Assembly (NCBI GenBank): GCA_932294295.1
Contig: OW028574.1
Span: 10,674,215-10,738,214, forward strand
DNA length: 64,000 bases
Direction of reading: 5' to 3'
Source of the DNA: Alitta virens
Taxonomy: Eukaryota; Annelida; Polychaeta; Phyllodocida; Nereididae
Shown: piece by piece, positions 1-8,199 of the stretch
Layout: each line of letters opens with the position of its first letter
Numbering within the stretch: position 1 is the stretch's first letter
Program-made: the position numbers and the translations under genes
The notes under the pieces: model-generated
Seen by the model: only the letters and a program-made list of their open reading frames with translations
What the model was told of the DNA's origin: nothing
Databases searched by the model: none

Positions 1-125
1 AAAATGTATAAGTTTAATTAATTGTAATTGTTCAACTAGGAAAGTTTAATATATTTAATGAGTTCAGTTAAGCTTTAATATGTATGTATATAATTGTTAT
101 GATAATTTACATTATTATTATTTAA

Positions 126-302
126 TCTTCTCATCCTAAGCTTGGAAATTATTTTGTAAAAAAAAATTCAAAAATTCCTGCAGCCACTGCCGAAAGGGAA
201 AAACTAGCTCCAACTGAAATTCCTACTAAGGTTCCTTCATCGTCGGTTATAAGGCGTATTTCCAGTTTTACCCTGGGGGCTAATATAGGTCTTGACAGCT
301 GA
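126..302 (+). CDS. 3' end of an unrecognised coding region (58 codons), partial
   Basis: An open frame runs from just after a TAA at 123-125 to a TGA at 300-302. Its composition is protein-like (Lys, Pro, Thr and Ser rich, with few of the Asn/Ile/Tyr runs typical of random AT-rich frames). There is no ATG near the start, but a pyrimidine-rich tract ending in AG at 139-140 could be a splice acceptor, so this may be a last exon. A poly(A) signal follows at 479. It lies upstream of, and in the same orientation as, the small membrane gene and the DNA polymerase gene, so it may be another gene of the same unit. No family recognised. Chance ORF is a real alternative. Confidence 0.35.
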   Translation, partial: SSHPKLGNYFVKKNSKIPAATAEREKLAPTEIPTKVPSSSVIRRISSFTLGANIGLDS

Positions 303-478
303 CTGCAACGAAAAAAAATTATTGTCCTCTTAATTTTTAAAAATAACTCCCTATAAAATCTATTTCATAAGCTGTAAAATTATATTATATTATAATAATT
401 CTCCTACCAGAACATATCGATGTGTTGTCGTCTGTATCAACTAATTTGGTATCTACGCGAATGCTATGACAGAAAAAA

Positions 479-484
479 AATAAA
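479..484 (+). terminator. AATAAA poly(A) signal after the first coding tail
   Basis: Canonical AATAAA located 177 bp after the TGA at 302. Each of the three same-strand coding units in 0-7.3 kb is followed by such a hexamer (479, 1246, 7230). In AT-rich DNA a single hexamer is weak evidence; the regular spacing is what makes it worth recording. Confidence 0.35.
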
Positions 485-696
485 ATATCACAAGTTAAAT
501 GGCTGCCATGTTTCTTCAACTGTCTTTTTTTCTCACCTGTAGTAATATTAACAATAGCCACTAGGTGCCTCTGTCTGCAATTCCTTCACAGAAAAAAGGG
601 CCCAAAGGGGCCCCTTGGGAGGTAATATTTTAACCTATTAATTAAGATGCCTTACCAGTGATTCACTCATAACGCTAACAGGCTTTCAACTGTTAA

Positions 697-765
697 GATA
701 GGATATAGGATATAGGATTTAGGATTTAGGATATAGGAGATAGGAGATAGGAAATAGGTGATAGG
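697..765. repeat. Short tandem array of GATATAG / GGATTTAG-type units
   Basis: About nine degenerate 7-8 bp units (GATATAG, GATTTAG, GAGATAG, GAAATAG, GTGATAG) in a row, about 55 bp before the ATG at 819. Confidence 0.8.
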
Positions 766-818
766 GGCTAACAAAGTTTAAGCTTATTTTTTTTAATTAT
801 TGAATAATTTCACTTAAA

Positions 819-1141
819 ATGACTTCTCAGCCTATGGATGTTTTGGAAAAAGGTCTTACGCCTAATAATGTAACTGTAGAATTATCAATGACTGTTCCTA
901 ATGAAAAGGATGTGCCAGATAGTTTTCTTGAAAAGCCCCCTCCGGGTTGCTAAAATTATTTGGGAAAAAAGGCCAAAATGAGTTGATAGCATTGCTTCTA
1001 CTAGTTGTAATATCTATTTCAGGTTTAATAAGTATGCTGAAGGTAGTTTATGGAACTCAGAATTTGGAGAGTTATTCTGCTATGAGCTACCAAAGCCTAC
1101 ATAATTACACAGATATTAACGCCACAGCTAAAGTATTTTAG
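819..1141 (+). pseudogene. Small membrane-protein gene split by a one-base frameshift
   Basis: A 44-codon frame begins at the ATG at 819 and stops at 951-953. A second frame, open from 932 to the TAG at 1139-1141, overlaps its end. The changeover falls in a CCCCC run at 936-940, so the two look like halves of one protein of about 105 residues, with an acidic, Pro/Val-rich N-terminal part and a C-terminal part holding one strongly hydrophobic segment (about nt 980-1040) preceded by Lys residues. That layout suggests a single-pass membrane protein. A poly(A) signal lies at 1246. It sits just upstream of the DNA polymerase gene on the same strand. Small membrane proteins are common in Polinton/adintovirus-like units, but no specific family is recognised. 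The indel could be decay or an assembly error in a homopolymer. Confidence 0.45.
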
Positions 1142-1245
1142 TTTAGCGCTTAAACCGTTAATTGATTTATTTTTATTTAAATTATACGCACTCAAAGCAA
1201 CCCTCCCTCAAGGTCCTTTTGACTGTTGGATGGTTGATTTTTTTT

Positions 1246-1251
1246 AATAAA
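1246..1251 (+). terminator. AATAAA poly(A) signal of the small membrane gene
   Basis: AATAAA 105 bp after the stop at 1141 and about 100 bp before the TATA box of the next gene, consistent with two tightly packed transcription units. Confidence 0.45.
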
Positions 1252-1347
1252 TTATGTTAAATACCACAACTTCTACCACAATACCACAATGGCCTTCAAT
1301 TTATTGGTGGTACGTGACGATTGATTGCACAAACAAAATTTTAAGAC

Positions 1348-1357
1348 TATATAAAGG
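1348..1357 (+). promoter_or_regulatory. TATA box of the DNA polymerase gene
   Basis: TATATAAAGG, a near-perfect TATA box, lies 96 bp upstream of the first ATG (1444) of the spliced polymerase gene. A start of transcription about 25-30 bp downstream (near 1375-1390) would leave a short leader with a GAA repeat. Position between the upstream poly(A) signal and the first exon supports it. Confidence 0.55.
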
Positions 1358-1443
1358 CCTTGTAGGGAGGCACTGTATATAGCCTGAACAGCCTAGCATC
1401 GCATTACTTGAATAAGAAGAAAAGAAGAAGAAGAAGAAGATCC

Positions 1444-2279
1444 ATGATGGGCGACCAATCACTCCAAGATGCTTCAGCCCCCACCAAAAGGCCATCAAAT
1501 GCTGTTCAGGGATCTTCAAACCCCTCCAAAAAGGTCAGTTAATTTTGTTAATTATTTATTGCTAAGGGTATTTATGAAAGAAACAAATGACGGCCGTTAT
1601 CAATTGCCTATCATTTCATTTATAGAGTAAAGACGACGATGACCGAGGTTTTCTTGAGCACCCCCGGATGGGTGTTAACTACGTCCCAGAATTTCTGAAT
1701 ACAAACTTGGTGAGTGCAATTATTTTAGAGAGTTTTAATTTTTAATTTTTCCCATGATAATTAAGACTAAGATGATTGCTTTATGAAATTCAACTTTCTC
1801 GTTAAGTAATGAAATCATAATAAATCATAAAACAACAGCCGTTCTGAACTGGGCAAAAAAAAATACGGCAGTTCTGAACTAGCCAAAATTGCGCTTCTGG
1901 CTTAAAATTTGTTATTTTTTAAATTTATTGTAGTTGAATTATTTTACTTTACCGTGCTAATTGGTGGTTTTAGTTTATTAAATTACATCAGTTTGTTAAA
2001 AAGAAATGAAAAATAATTATAAAAAAGCTCTGCTGTTTTAAACCAGAAAACTACGACACTTCTGAACAAGAAAAACTACTTCTGAACGTCACAAAAAATA
2101 CGGCAGTTCTGAACGAGATTCTGCTGCTGCTGACCGCTTCTGAACATTGTATATTTTTCAATTTTTTTAGGTAAGCTCCAGCAAGCCCTACACAATAGTG
2201 AAGAGCAAAACAACCAAAAAATGGAAGAGGGGCATTGAGTAGAAAACCTACAGAGCAACGTTTAACCAAGAAAAGATGG
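1444..2279 (+). CDS. 5' exons 1-3 of the DNA polymerase gene
   Basis: Exon 1 (1444-1533) starts with two adjacent ATGs, encodes 30 residues rich in Ser, Pro, Asn and Lys, and ends AAG|gtcagt. Exon 2 (1626-1709) follows a tatag acceptor, starts with an acidic run of four Asp and ends TTG|gtgagt. Exon 3 (2171-2279) follows tttttttag, is Lys-rich and ends ATGG|gtgaga. The frame is open through all junctions apart from a TAG at 2240-2242. Phase conservation across three introns is the main support. No RNA evidence is available. Intron 2 (1710-2170) contains two copies of the TACGGCAGTTCTGAAC motif. Confidence 0.55.
1841..2149. repeat. Cluster of (TACGGCA)GTTCTGAAC motifs in intron 2
   Basis: TTCTGAAC occurs near 1842, 1872, 2060, 2080, 2107 and 2139. 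Two copies share a longer context, AAAAAATACGGCAGTTCTGAAC (1858-1879 and 2093-2114). GTTCTGAAC is a near-palindrome around its central base. The same long motif recurs at 6923-6945 beyond the 3' end of the polymerase frame, so the copies bracket the gene. Role unknown; candidates are binding sites of an element-encoded protein, splicing signals, or remnants of terminal repeats. Confidence 0.7.
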
Positions 2280-2372
2280 GTGAGATATAATTATTTTTTT
2301 TGTCATTATTAGCAGGTTATTATATGATTATTTAGTTGATCTGAGGCTAACTTATTATTTTTTTAAATTTAG

Positions 2373-3757
2373 GCGACAAGCTTCTTAATATGAAGATAGA
2401 CCTGATGGAAATGTTCGATGCTGTGATCAGCAAGTCCGCCAGCAATTATGATGCAAAGGACAAGGTACGCATGACCATTTCCCATGCATCCCTCCCGGAA
2501 GAAATTTTCATTCACCTGAGGGACGTCTCAAAAATGAATGGGGCCGTGGTTATGGAGCGATTCGAAAAAGTTTTGAACTCCCATAAGGACATGAGTGTGG
2601 ACGAATCTTTCGAGATCTCCATGGGCCTTATGAAACTCCATAAAGGCGGGGGTGTGGGAAATGGCAAGCCAAAAAAAAGAGTGGGCCGCAGTCTCCTAAG
2701 GGACCTGTTAAGGTCAAGGATGAAAGCATCAAATCGTCACAACGTGGAATCAGCAACATTATCCCCAGCAGAGGCTGTTTCAAAGGCCGTATCAGGGGCT
2801 GAATCAGCCGCTTCCAGCAGTCCCCAGCCCTCCAGAACACCATTCGTTCGGTCTACATCTCCTCAGCCAGGTGGACCAGTCAGAAGAACCCACGGACTTC
2901 CCAAAAAGGGAGGTAAATGTCTACCTTTGTTTCCTCATTTGAATAGCACTGTATACAGCTCAATTGTTAACAAGAAAGCCATTGTTGAAATTGTATCCGA
3001 AGAGGGTGAATTTGTTTGCGCTGCTAAAAGCATTGTTGTGTGCATGGCTAAACTGAACCGCATGAGAAGAAATGATTTTCACAATTTAATTAGGAAAACC
3101 TGCCAGAGCTCTTCGGGGTATCATAGTTTAAAAAGTAGAGCTTTAAGGCTTCAAGCAGAGGCTGACTTACCCTCAGACTCTCCTCTCACAATTGCCGAAT
3201 TGGCAAATTTTGAAAGTATCTTAAATGTAAAAATTGGGGTTATTCAGTTTGTCGATGACTCAAGTGAACCTGTGGTTAGCGAGGTTTCAGGAGAGCATTT
3301 TGAAGAAACATTTTTTCTATATTATGTAGACAGCCATTTTCATGCAGTAGTTAATCCCCATGCAATGTTTCCAAAAAGTAAACTGTGCATGGATTGCTTT
3401 GCAGTCTATGGAGTAAAAGAAAAAACCCACCCTTGTCCCTCAGCACTAAAAATGTCATGTTTTGTGTGTAAAAGAAAAGAGTGTGCCTATGGTGAGACAG
3501 TAATTTGTCCCGCCTGCAACATGACATGCAGAAATATGGCTTGTTTTGAATCTCACAAACAGCCTCTCAGTTCTTCAGAATCTCTTTGCGACAAAAGAAG
3601 AAAATGTAATGACTGCGGAAAAATTGTTTTTCTCAAAGAACAAAATTTCTCAGATCACATTTGCGGTCATTACAAGTGCATCTATTGCTCTGAATTTGTA
3701 TCAACCGACCATCTGTGCTACCTAAGGCGAAAAAAGATTAAGTTAACTTCAGGTAAA
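2373..3757 (+). CDS. N-terminal region of the polymerase polyprotein with Cys/His-rich zinc-binding segment
   Basis: Starts at the acceptor tttag|GC (2371-2372), with an internal ATG at 2390. In order: a helical region of about 85 residues ending in a Gly-rich stretch, a basic Ser/Pro-rich linker, an alpha/beta region, a segment containing DSHFHAV, and then a cluster of CxxC pairs (about nt 3390-3725) that probably forms two or three zinc ribbons. This order (conserved N-terminal helical block, then an H-rich segment, then a Cys cluster before the exonuclease) matches, from memory of the family, long PolB proteins found in cnidarian, mollusc and echinoderm mobile elements. The frame continues to a stop at 3844 only as an out-of-frame tail; real homology changes frame at the T run 3758-3768. 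Confidence 0.7.
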
Positions 3758-3768
3758 TTTTTTTTTTT

Positions 3769-5553
3769 GATTTTGAAACAATGCAAGACAGCGTTTTCCA
3801 GTGTGAAAATGGCTACCTTAAAAGGGACTCAACCTCTGGCCTAAGCTGTACAGCCTGTAAAGATGACTATGAGTGCCCAGCTTGTAGGACTTGTGTTAAT
3901 TGCTGCTCTTCAAGTTGCAACAGAAATTACCATCTACCAAATTATGTAGTTAGTCAATCTGCCTGTGATACTTGTAAAGATGACATATTGACAGAAGAAT
4001 CTAAGTGCTTTGACTGCGGGAACTTATGCCCTTCCTGCCAGAATTTGAAATCAAAAAATCTCCCCACCACAGGCCAATGCCTAAATAGTTGGTGTGGAAA
4101 TAGAGAGGTAATCTTTAAAGGAGACGATACTGTTTTTGAATTTTGTTCTTGGTTGATTTCACCTTTACACAAAAATTATGTAGCCATTGCTCACAATGGG
4201 AAGGGCTTTGATTTTTCATTTATTTTAAATTTCTGTGTAAGCGAAGCAAGGATTAAGCCCCAGTGCGTATTCGCTGGCTCAAAAATAATGTGTATGGACA
4301 TTAAAGATAATATTAATCTCAGATTCATTGACAGCCTTAATTTCATGGGGATGAGCTTGAAAAAACTTCCCAAAGCTTTTGATTTAAAGCCCGAAAGGGA
4401 ACTTGAGGGGGACATTTCTGAACTATTCAAGTCAGATTTTCCTCACTTTATGAATACAAAAGAATACCAAGATTACACAGGCGAGTTTCCTCCCCTTTCC
4501 ATGTATAGCCTTGATAGAATGCCTTCAAGTGATAGGGCTGCTTTCATTTCATGGCATGATAGCCAGAGAGGGAAGTTCTTTGATTTTCAAAAAGAACTGC
4601 TTGCTTATTGTAGGCTGGATGTTACAATTTTAAGATTAGCTTGCTTAAAATTTAGGCAAATTATTAAAGATATTACAACCATCACAACTGATGATGGTGA
4701 AGTACTAGGCATTGTTGATGTTTTTTCACACATTACCATTGCCTCTGCATGTATGCAGATATATAGGGTTAATTTTATTCAAGAAAATCACAATATAACT
4801 TTATGTGATGGGCGTAGTGGGGAGGCTACTTTTAAGGGGGGTAAATGGCTGTTCCAAGGAGAGTCAATTTCACAGGAGGATATAATAGATAAGAAATTTA
4901 TTTTCTCAAGTATCGCTCAAGTTCCTGCACAAGGCTATGTGAGGAGTAGCAACCACTCTAAAAAATCAATTGTGTGGTTAGAGTGGGAATCTCAAAAGCT
5001 TGGCCGTCAAATCAAACATGCTAGAAATACAGGAGAGCTTCTTGTAAGGTGTGGCCGTTCGAAATATTTACTTGATGGCCATGACAGCGTTGATAAAGTA
5101 GCCTATGAGTTCAATGGATGCCGCTACCATGGGTGCTACTGTATTCCTGACAGGAAGCTTAGAGACCCCAGATCTGGGTTTACCATGGATGACCTTAATA
5201 AAGGCACCAAGAGAAAGGAAGCTGCTCTTAGGTCCTTGGGATTTACTGTTAAAACAATGTGGGAATGTGAGTTTGATAAGTTACTTAAATCTGATGCTGC
5301 TTTGAAGCAGTTTTCCGAAGATCTCGACATACCTGAGCGTATGTCAATCCGACAAAGTTTTTTTGGCAGGAGAACGGAGGGCTTTGGCTTACATTACAAG
5401 TGTAAAGATGATGAGGAAGTGCATTTCCTGGATGTCTGTAGTATGTATCCATTTCTGAACAAGCATAAAAAGTTAATTTTAAAACACCCTGAAATAATTT
5501 CAGCAGATTTTGATTACACCATGAAGAGTTATTTTGGTAATTGCTCATGTTAA
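3769..5553 (+). CDS. Exonuclease and N-terminal polymerase part of PolB (DNA_pol_B_2)
   Basis: Immediately after the T run the frame reads the ExoI motif DFET (nt 3770-3780), then a Cys-rich insert, an ExoII-like segment AHNGKGFDF (about nt 4189-4215) and an ExoIII-like YCRLDV (about nt 4606-4623). Further on is the family's EFNGCRYHGC segment (about 5107-5136) and the polymerase motif A region DVCSMYP (about 5431-5451). These are the catalytic metal-binding positions of family-B proofreading polymerases. The frame runs off into a stop at 5551-5553 after a frameshift close to 5532-5537. The nominal ATG at 3781 lies inside the exonuclease and is not a believable start. Confidence 0.85.
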   Translation, partial: DFETMQDSVFQCENGYLKRDSTSGLSCTACKDDYECPACRTCVNCCSSSCNRNYHLPNYVVSQSACDTCKDDILTEESKCFDCGNLCPSCQNLKSKNLPTTGQCLNSWCGNREVIFKGDDTVFEFCSWLISPLHKNYVAIAHNGKGFDFSFILNFCVSEARIKPQCVFAGSKIMCMDIKDNINLRFIDSLNFMGMSLKKLPKAFDLKPERELEGDISELFKSDFPHFMNTKEYQDYTGEFPPLSMYSLDRMPSSDRAAFISWHDSQRGKFFDFQKELLAYCRLDVTILRLACLKFRQIIKDITTITTDDGEVLGIVDVFSHITIASACMQIYRVNFIQENHNITLCDGRSGEATFKGGKWLFQGESISQEDIIDKKFIFSSIAQVPAQGYVRSSNHSKKSIVWLEWESQKLGRQIKHARNTGELLVRCGRSKYLLDGHDSVDKVAYEFNGCRYHGCYCIPDRKLRDPRSGFTMDDLNKGTKRKEAALRSLGFTVKTMWECEFDKLLKSDAALKQFSEDLDIPERMSIRQSFFGRRTEGFGLHYKCKDDEEVHFLDVCSMYPFLNKHKKLILKHPEIISADFDYTMKSYFGNCSC

Positions 5554-6730
5554 AATTTTGCCCCCAAATGATATATACATTCCAGTACTCCCCCTCAGGG
5601 CTAATGGCAAATTAACTTTTCCTCTTTGCGCCACTTGTGCAGTATCTAGAAATGATTTAATGTGCACCCATTCAGACTCAGAAAGGTCCATAACTGGGGT
5701 TTATTGTACCCCCGAAATAATGGCTGCTCTAGATAGCGGGTACAATATTTTGAAGATTTATGAGGTTTACCATTACCCCCATACTTCTCAATATAACCCT
5801 GAAACAAGAGAAGGAGGCTTGTTTACAGACCAAGTTAATCTGTTCATCAAAATTAAGACTGAGGCGAGTGGTTACCCCCTTTGGGTTGAGACCGACAGTG
5901 ACAAAGACACTTATATTAGGGGCTACAAGGAAAAGGTTGGGGTAGATTTAGACAAAGACAAAATACAAGCAAACCCGGCTTTGAGAAGTATTGCCAAAAT
6001 ATTTCTTAATTCATTTTGGGGGAAACTGGGGGAAAGAAACAACAAAGTTAAAACAAAATTTATTTCCGATTCGGCAACCTTGGCTAAACTTCAGAACAAC
6101 TCTAAATATGGTATTTTAAACTTTCATGTTATTAATGAAGATGTAATGTTGGTAGAATATAACTGTGAGCAAACTTTTGAAGATGACAGCAACACAACAA
6201 ATGAGATTTTAGCCTCATTAACTACTTGCGAGTTATTAAAACATATGAATGTTGTTGGTACCAACCTCCTTTATTGTGACACCGACAGCTTGATCTTTGT
6301 GACAAAGCCTTACACCGATGATAACGGTGATACAAAATATTCTAATTACCCTCCTTTGGGTGATTGCTTAGGGGATCTGACCAATGAACTAGACCCCGGA
6401 GATCACATAACTGAATTTGCCTGTGCAGTCCCAAAATCTTATGCTTTTAGAACATCATCCAAGAAAGAGACAGTTAAGTTCAAAGGTGTGATAGCAAATT
6501 CTTTGAATTCACTCAGAATAAATTTTCAAGCTGTGAAAGATTTGGTATTAAATTTTGATTCCTCCGTGACCCTTGATGCCCAAGTACAATTTAAAAGATC
6601 AAAATTTGAAGGAATAATTTATAACGCAGATTTAGTTAAAAACCTGAGGTGCACGTTTGATAAACGTAAAATTTTACCAAACCTAGATACAGTACCCTTC
6701 GGCTACAATAATACAATGGCATTAACTTAA
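5534..6730 (+). CDS. C-terminal polymerase (palm/thumb) part of PolB
   Basis: The frame picks up the polymerase fold a few residues after motif A. Motif B is seen as NSFWGKLGE (about nt 6008-6034) and motif C as YCDTDSL (about 6275-6295), which supplies the two catalytic Asp residues. The C-terminus ends in the Lys/Arg-rich segment with PFGY near 6698-6709 that is usual for this PolB group, then a TAA at 6728-6730. All catalytic motifs remain, so the loss of function, if real, comes only from the indels and the TAG upstream. No thioredoxin-binding or additional domain follows. Confidence 0.85.
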   Translation: MVIAHVKILPPNDIYIPVLPLRANGKLTFPLCATCAVSRNDLMCTHSDSERSITGVYCTPEIMAALDSGYNILKIYEVYHYPHTSQYNPETREGGLFTDQVNLFIKIKTEASGYPLWVETDSDKDTYIRGYKEKVGVDLDKDKIQANPALRSIAKIFLNSFWGKLGERNNKVKTKFISDSATLAKLQNNSKYGILNFHVINEDVMLVEYNCEQTFEDDSNTTNEILASLTTCELLKHMNVVGTNLLYCDTDSLIFVTKPYTDDNGDTKYSNYPPLGDCLGDLTNELDPGDHITEFACAVPKSYAFRTSSKKETVKFKGVIANSLNSLRINFQAVKDLVLNFDSSVTLDAQVQFKRSKFEGIIYNADLVKNLRCTFDKRKILPNLDTVPFGYNNTMALT

Positions 6731-6910
6731 AGTAGACTTATTTGTAAAAGACTTTGTGTATATTTAATTATGATATTTATTTAATACTGGCATTTTTATT
6801 TTATTATTTTTTACATTGACTGTATAAAGGTGTTTTTATTGAATACCATGTTGTTTATATTACAAATGTTATTAAGAGGTATAGTTCTCAAAAAAATAGT
6901 AATGAGGTAA

Positions 6911-6945
6911 CTCTGAACCGCTAAAAAATACGGCAGTTCAGAACG
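6911..6945. repeat. Downstream copy of the TACGGCAGTTCTGAAC motif
   Basis: An ACTCTGAACCG at 6910-6920 is followed by AAAAAATACGGCAGTTC-A-GAACG (6923-6945), one mismatch from the copy at 2093-2115. It lies between the polymerase stop (6730) and the poly(A) signal (7230), possibly inside a 3' intron bounded by gag|gtaact (6906/6907) and ttatag (7084-7089). Confidence 0.7.
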
Positions 6946-7229
6946 TGAAATGTGACCACTGTTATTCATAATAATATTCACTCAGAGTTATGTTATGATT
7001 ATTACTTATATTGTGTAAGGTGTAATTATATGTAATTACATGTAATATATGATTGAATATGTAATAATGTTATTAATTATTTGTTATAGGTCTGAAGGAC
7101 CCAAAACCAAGCCCATCAAGGCCCAATAGGTTGCACATACGACTATAAGGAGGCCTCCTAGCTTTAAGATTATTGTTGATTGTTATAATTATGTTGTTAC
7201 CATTTATTTAATTATCTATTAAAAATTTG

Positions 7230-7235
7230 AATAAA
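7230..7235 (+). terminator. AATAAA poly(A) signal downstream of PolB
   Basis: AATAAA 500 bp after the PolB stop. A possible short last exon begins at 7090 after a TTGTTATAG acceptor. This is the first strong hexamer beyond that acceptor. Confidence 0.4.
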
Positions 7236-7389
7236 ATATTTATTTACTAAATTACAATATCTTGTGGTTTAGTAATTGATTAAAAAAGAGTGTGGTAAAA
7301 GAAATATCTAAAGAATGGCAATAATGAGAATACCTAAGAAAGAAATAGATTAATTGGATATTCTTAGAGGTCATCTCTCACTGCCAGGC

Positions 7390-8125
7390 TTATATATTAA
7401 TATTAATAATTAATAAGCCCATACGTGGCAGCACCTTTCACAATCATAGTTCCTTAAAACACCTGGGGCATTTTTATATAAATTATCTTCCACCCAGTTG
7501 GAGGCACCTTGTATATATCGATAGTACCTTAAAAGCCCCTGGTGATTACATATTAATATTAATAATCAATAAGCCCATGCGTGGCAGCACCTTTCACAAT
7601 CATAGTTCCTTAAAACCCCCCGGGGGCCTTTTATATTAATTATCTTCCACCCAGATGGAGGCCCCTTGTATATATCGATAGTACCTTAAAAGCCCCTGGT
7701 GATTACATATTAATATTAATATTAATGATCCCCTACATGGCAGCACCTTTCACAAAAATAATTCCTTAAAACCCCTGCTGGCATTTATTATTATTAATTA
7801 TCTTCCTCCAGATGGCAGCACCTTTAGACCCCCCTAGTTCAGAAAAAACCCCTGTAGGTGGTGTATGATTAATAAGCCCCTACGTGGCAGCACCTTTCAC
7901 ATAAAAATAATTTAAAAAACCCCTGGAGGCCTTTATTATTACTAATTATTAATTATCTTCCTCCAGATGGCAGCACCTTTAGACTCCCCTAGTTCAGAAA
8001 AACCCCTATAGGTGGTGTATGATTAATAATCCCCTACGTGGCAGCACCTTTCACACAAAATACTATTACTAATTTTTCCACCACTAGGGGGCACCACCTT
8101 TCAGACCTATCTGTAGTTCCTTACA
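7390..8125. repeat. Tandem array, five units of about 153 bp
   Basis: The anchor (C)GTGGCAGCACCTTTCACA recurs at 7425, 7581, 7737, 7884 and 8038, spacings of 156, 156, 147 and 154 bp. Each unit also carries a second, related half (CCAGATGGCAGCACCTTTAGA or CCCAGTTGGAGGCACCTTG) and an AT-rich spacer rich in TTAATATTAAT. Units 1-2 and units 3-4 form more similar pairs. No coding capacity. Confidence 0.85.
8091..8103 (+). promoter_or_regulatory. Perfect match to the CTCF core consensus
   Basis: CCACTAGGGGGCA matches the bilaterian CTCF core CCASYAGRKGGC at all 12 positions. It sits in the last unit of the 153-bp array, whose other units carry weaker look-alikes (for example CCAGTTGGAGGC). Binding is an inference; CTCF exists in most bilaterians. 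Confidence 0.4.
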
Positions 8126-8199
8126 ACCCCCAACAGGTGGGGTAGTTTGACTGCACCGCCTATATACTACTACTTTTATTTTATCTAGTTCATTACATG

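Larger units (their letters stand above)
303..818. other. Short intergenic stretch, no gene seen
   Basis: Between the first coding tail and the small membrane gene. It holds the poly(A) signal at 479, a small palindromic GGGCCC/GGGGCCCC cluster at about 598-620 and the short tandem array at 697-765. No promoter element is convincing. Confidence 0.5.
1444..6730 (+). pseudogene. Spliced family-B (protein-primed type) DNA polymerase gene of a Polinton/virus-like element, broken
   Basis: Whole-gene entry. Four exons are proposed: 1444-1533, 1626-1709, 2171-2279 and 2373 onward. Exon lengths of 90, 84 and 109 bp keep phase exactly, so exon 4 enters the long frame containing the ATG at 2390. The long exon encodes an N-terminal basic/Cys-rich region, then a 3'-5' exonuclease and polymerase of the DNA_pol_B_2 class, which copies linear DNA from a protein primer in Polintons, adintoviruses, bidnaviruses and relatives. 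Breaks: an in-frame TAG at 2240-2242, a frameshift at the 11-T run 3758-3768 and another near 5532-5537. About 1,500 codons in all. No integrase, capsid, ATPase or protease gene is visible in the window, so this is either one end of an element cut by the window edge or an isolated polymerase relic. Low GC and no host homologue fit a mobile or viral origin. Confidence 0.75.

Noticed and set aside
1841..2149. Heat-shock element array (TTCnnGAA)
   Set aside because: The motif has one base, not two, between TTC and GAA, so it does not fit the heat-shock element.
3781..3844. ATG at 3781 as start of an independent polymerase gene
   Set aside because: The ExoI motif DFET lies just upstream of it in the same frame, so the protein begins earlier; the ATG is internal.
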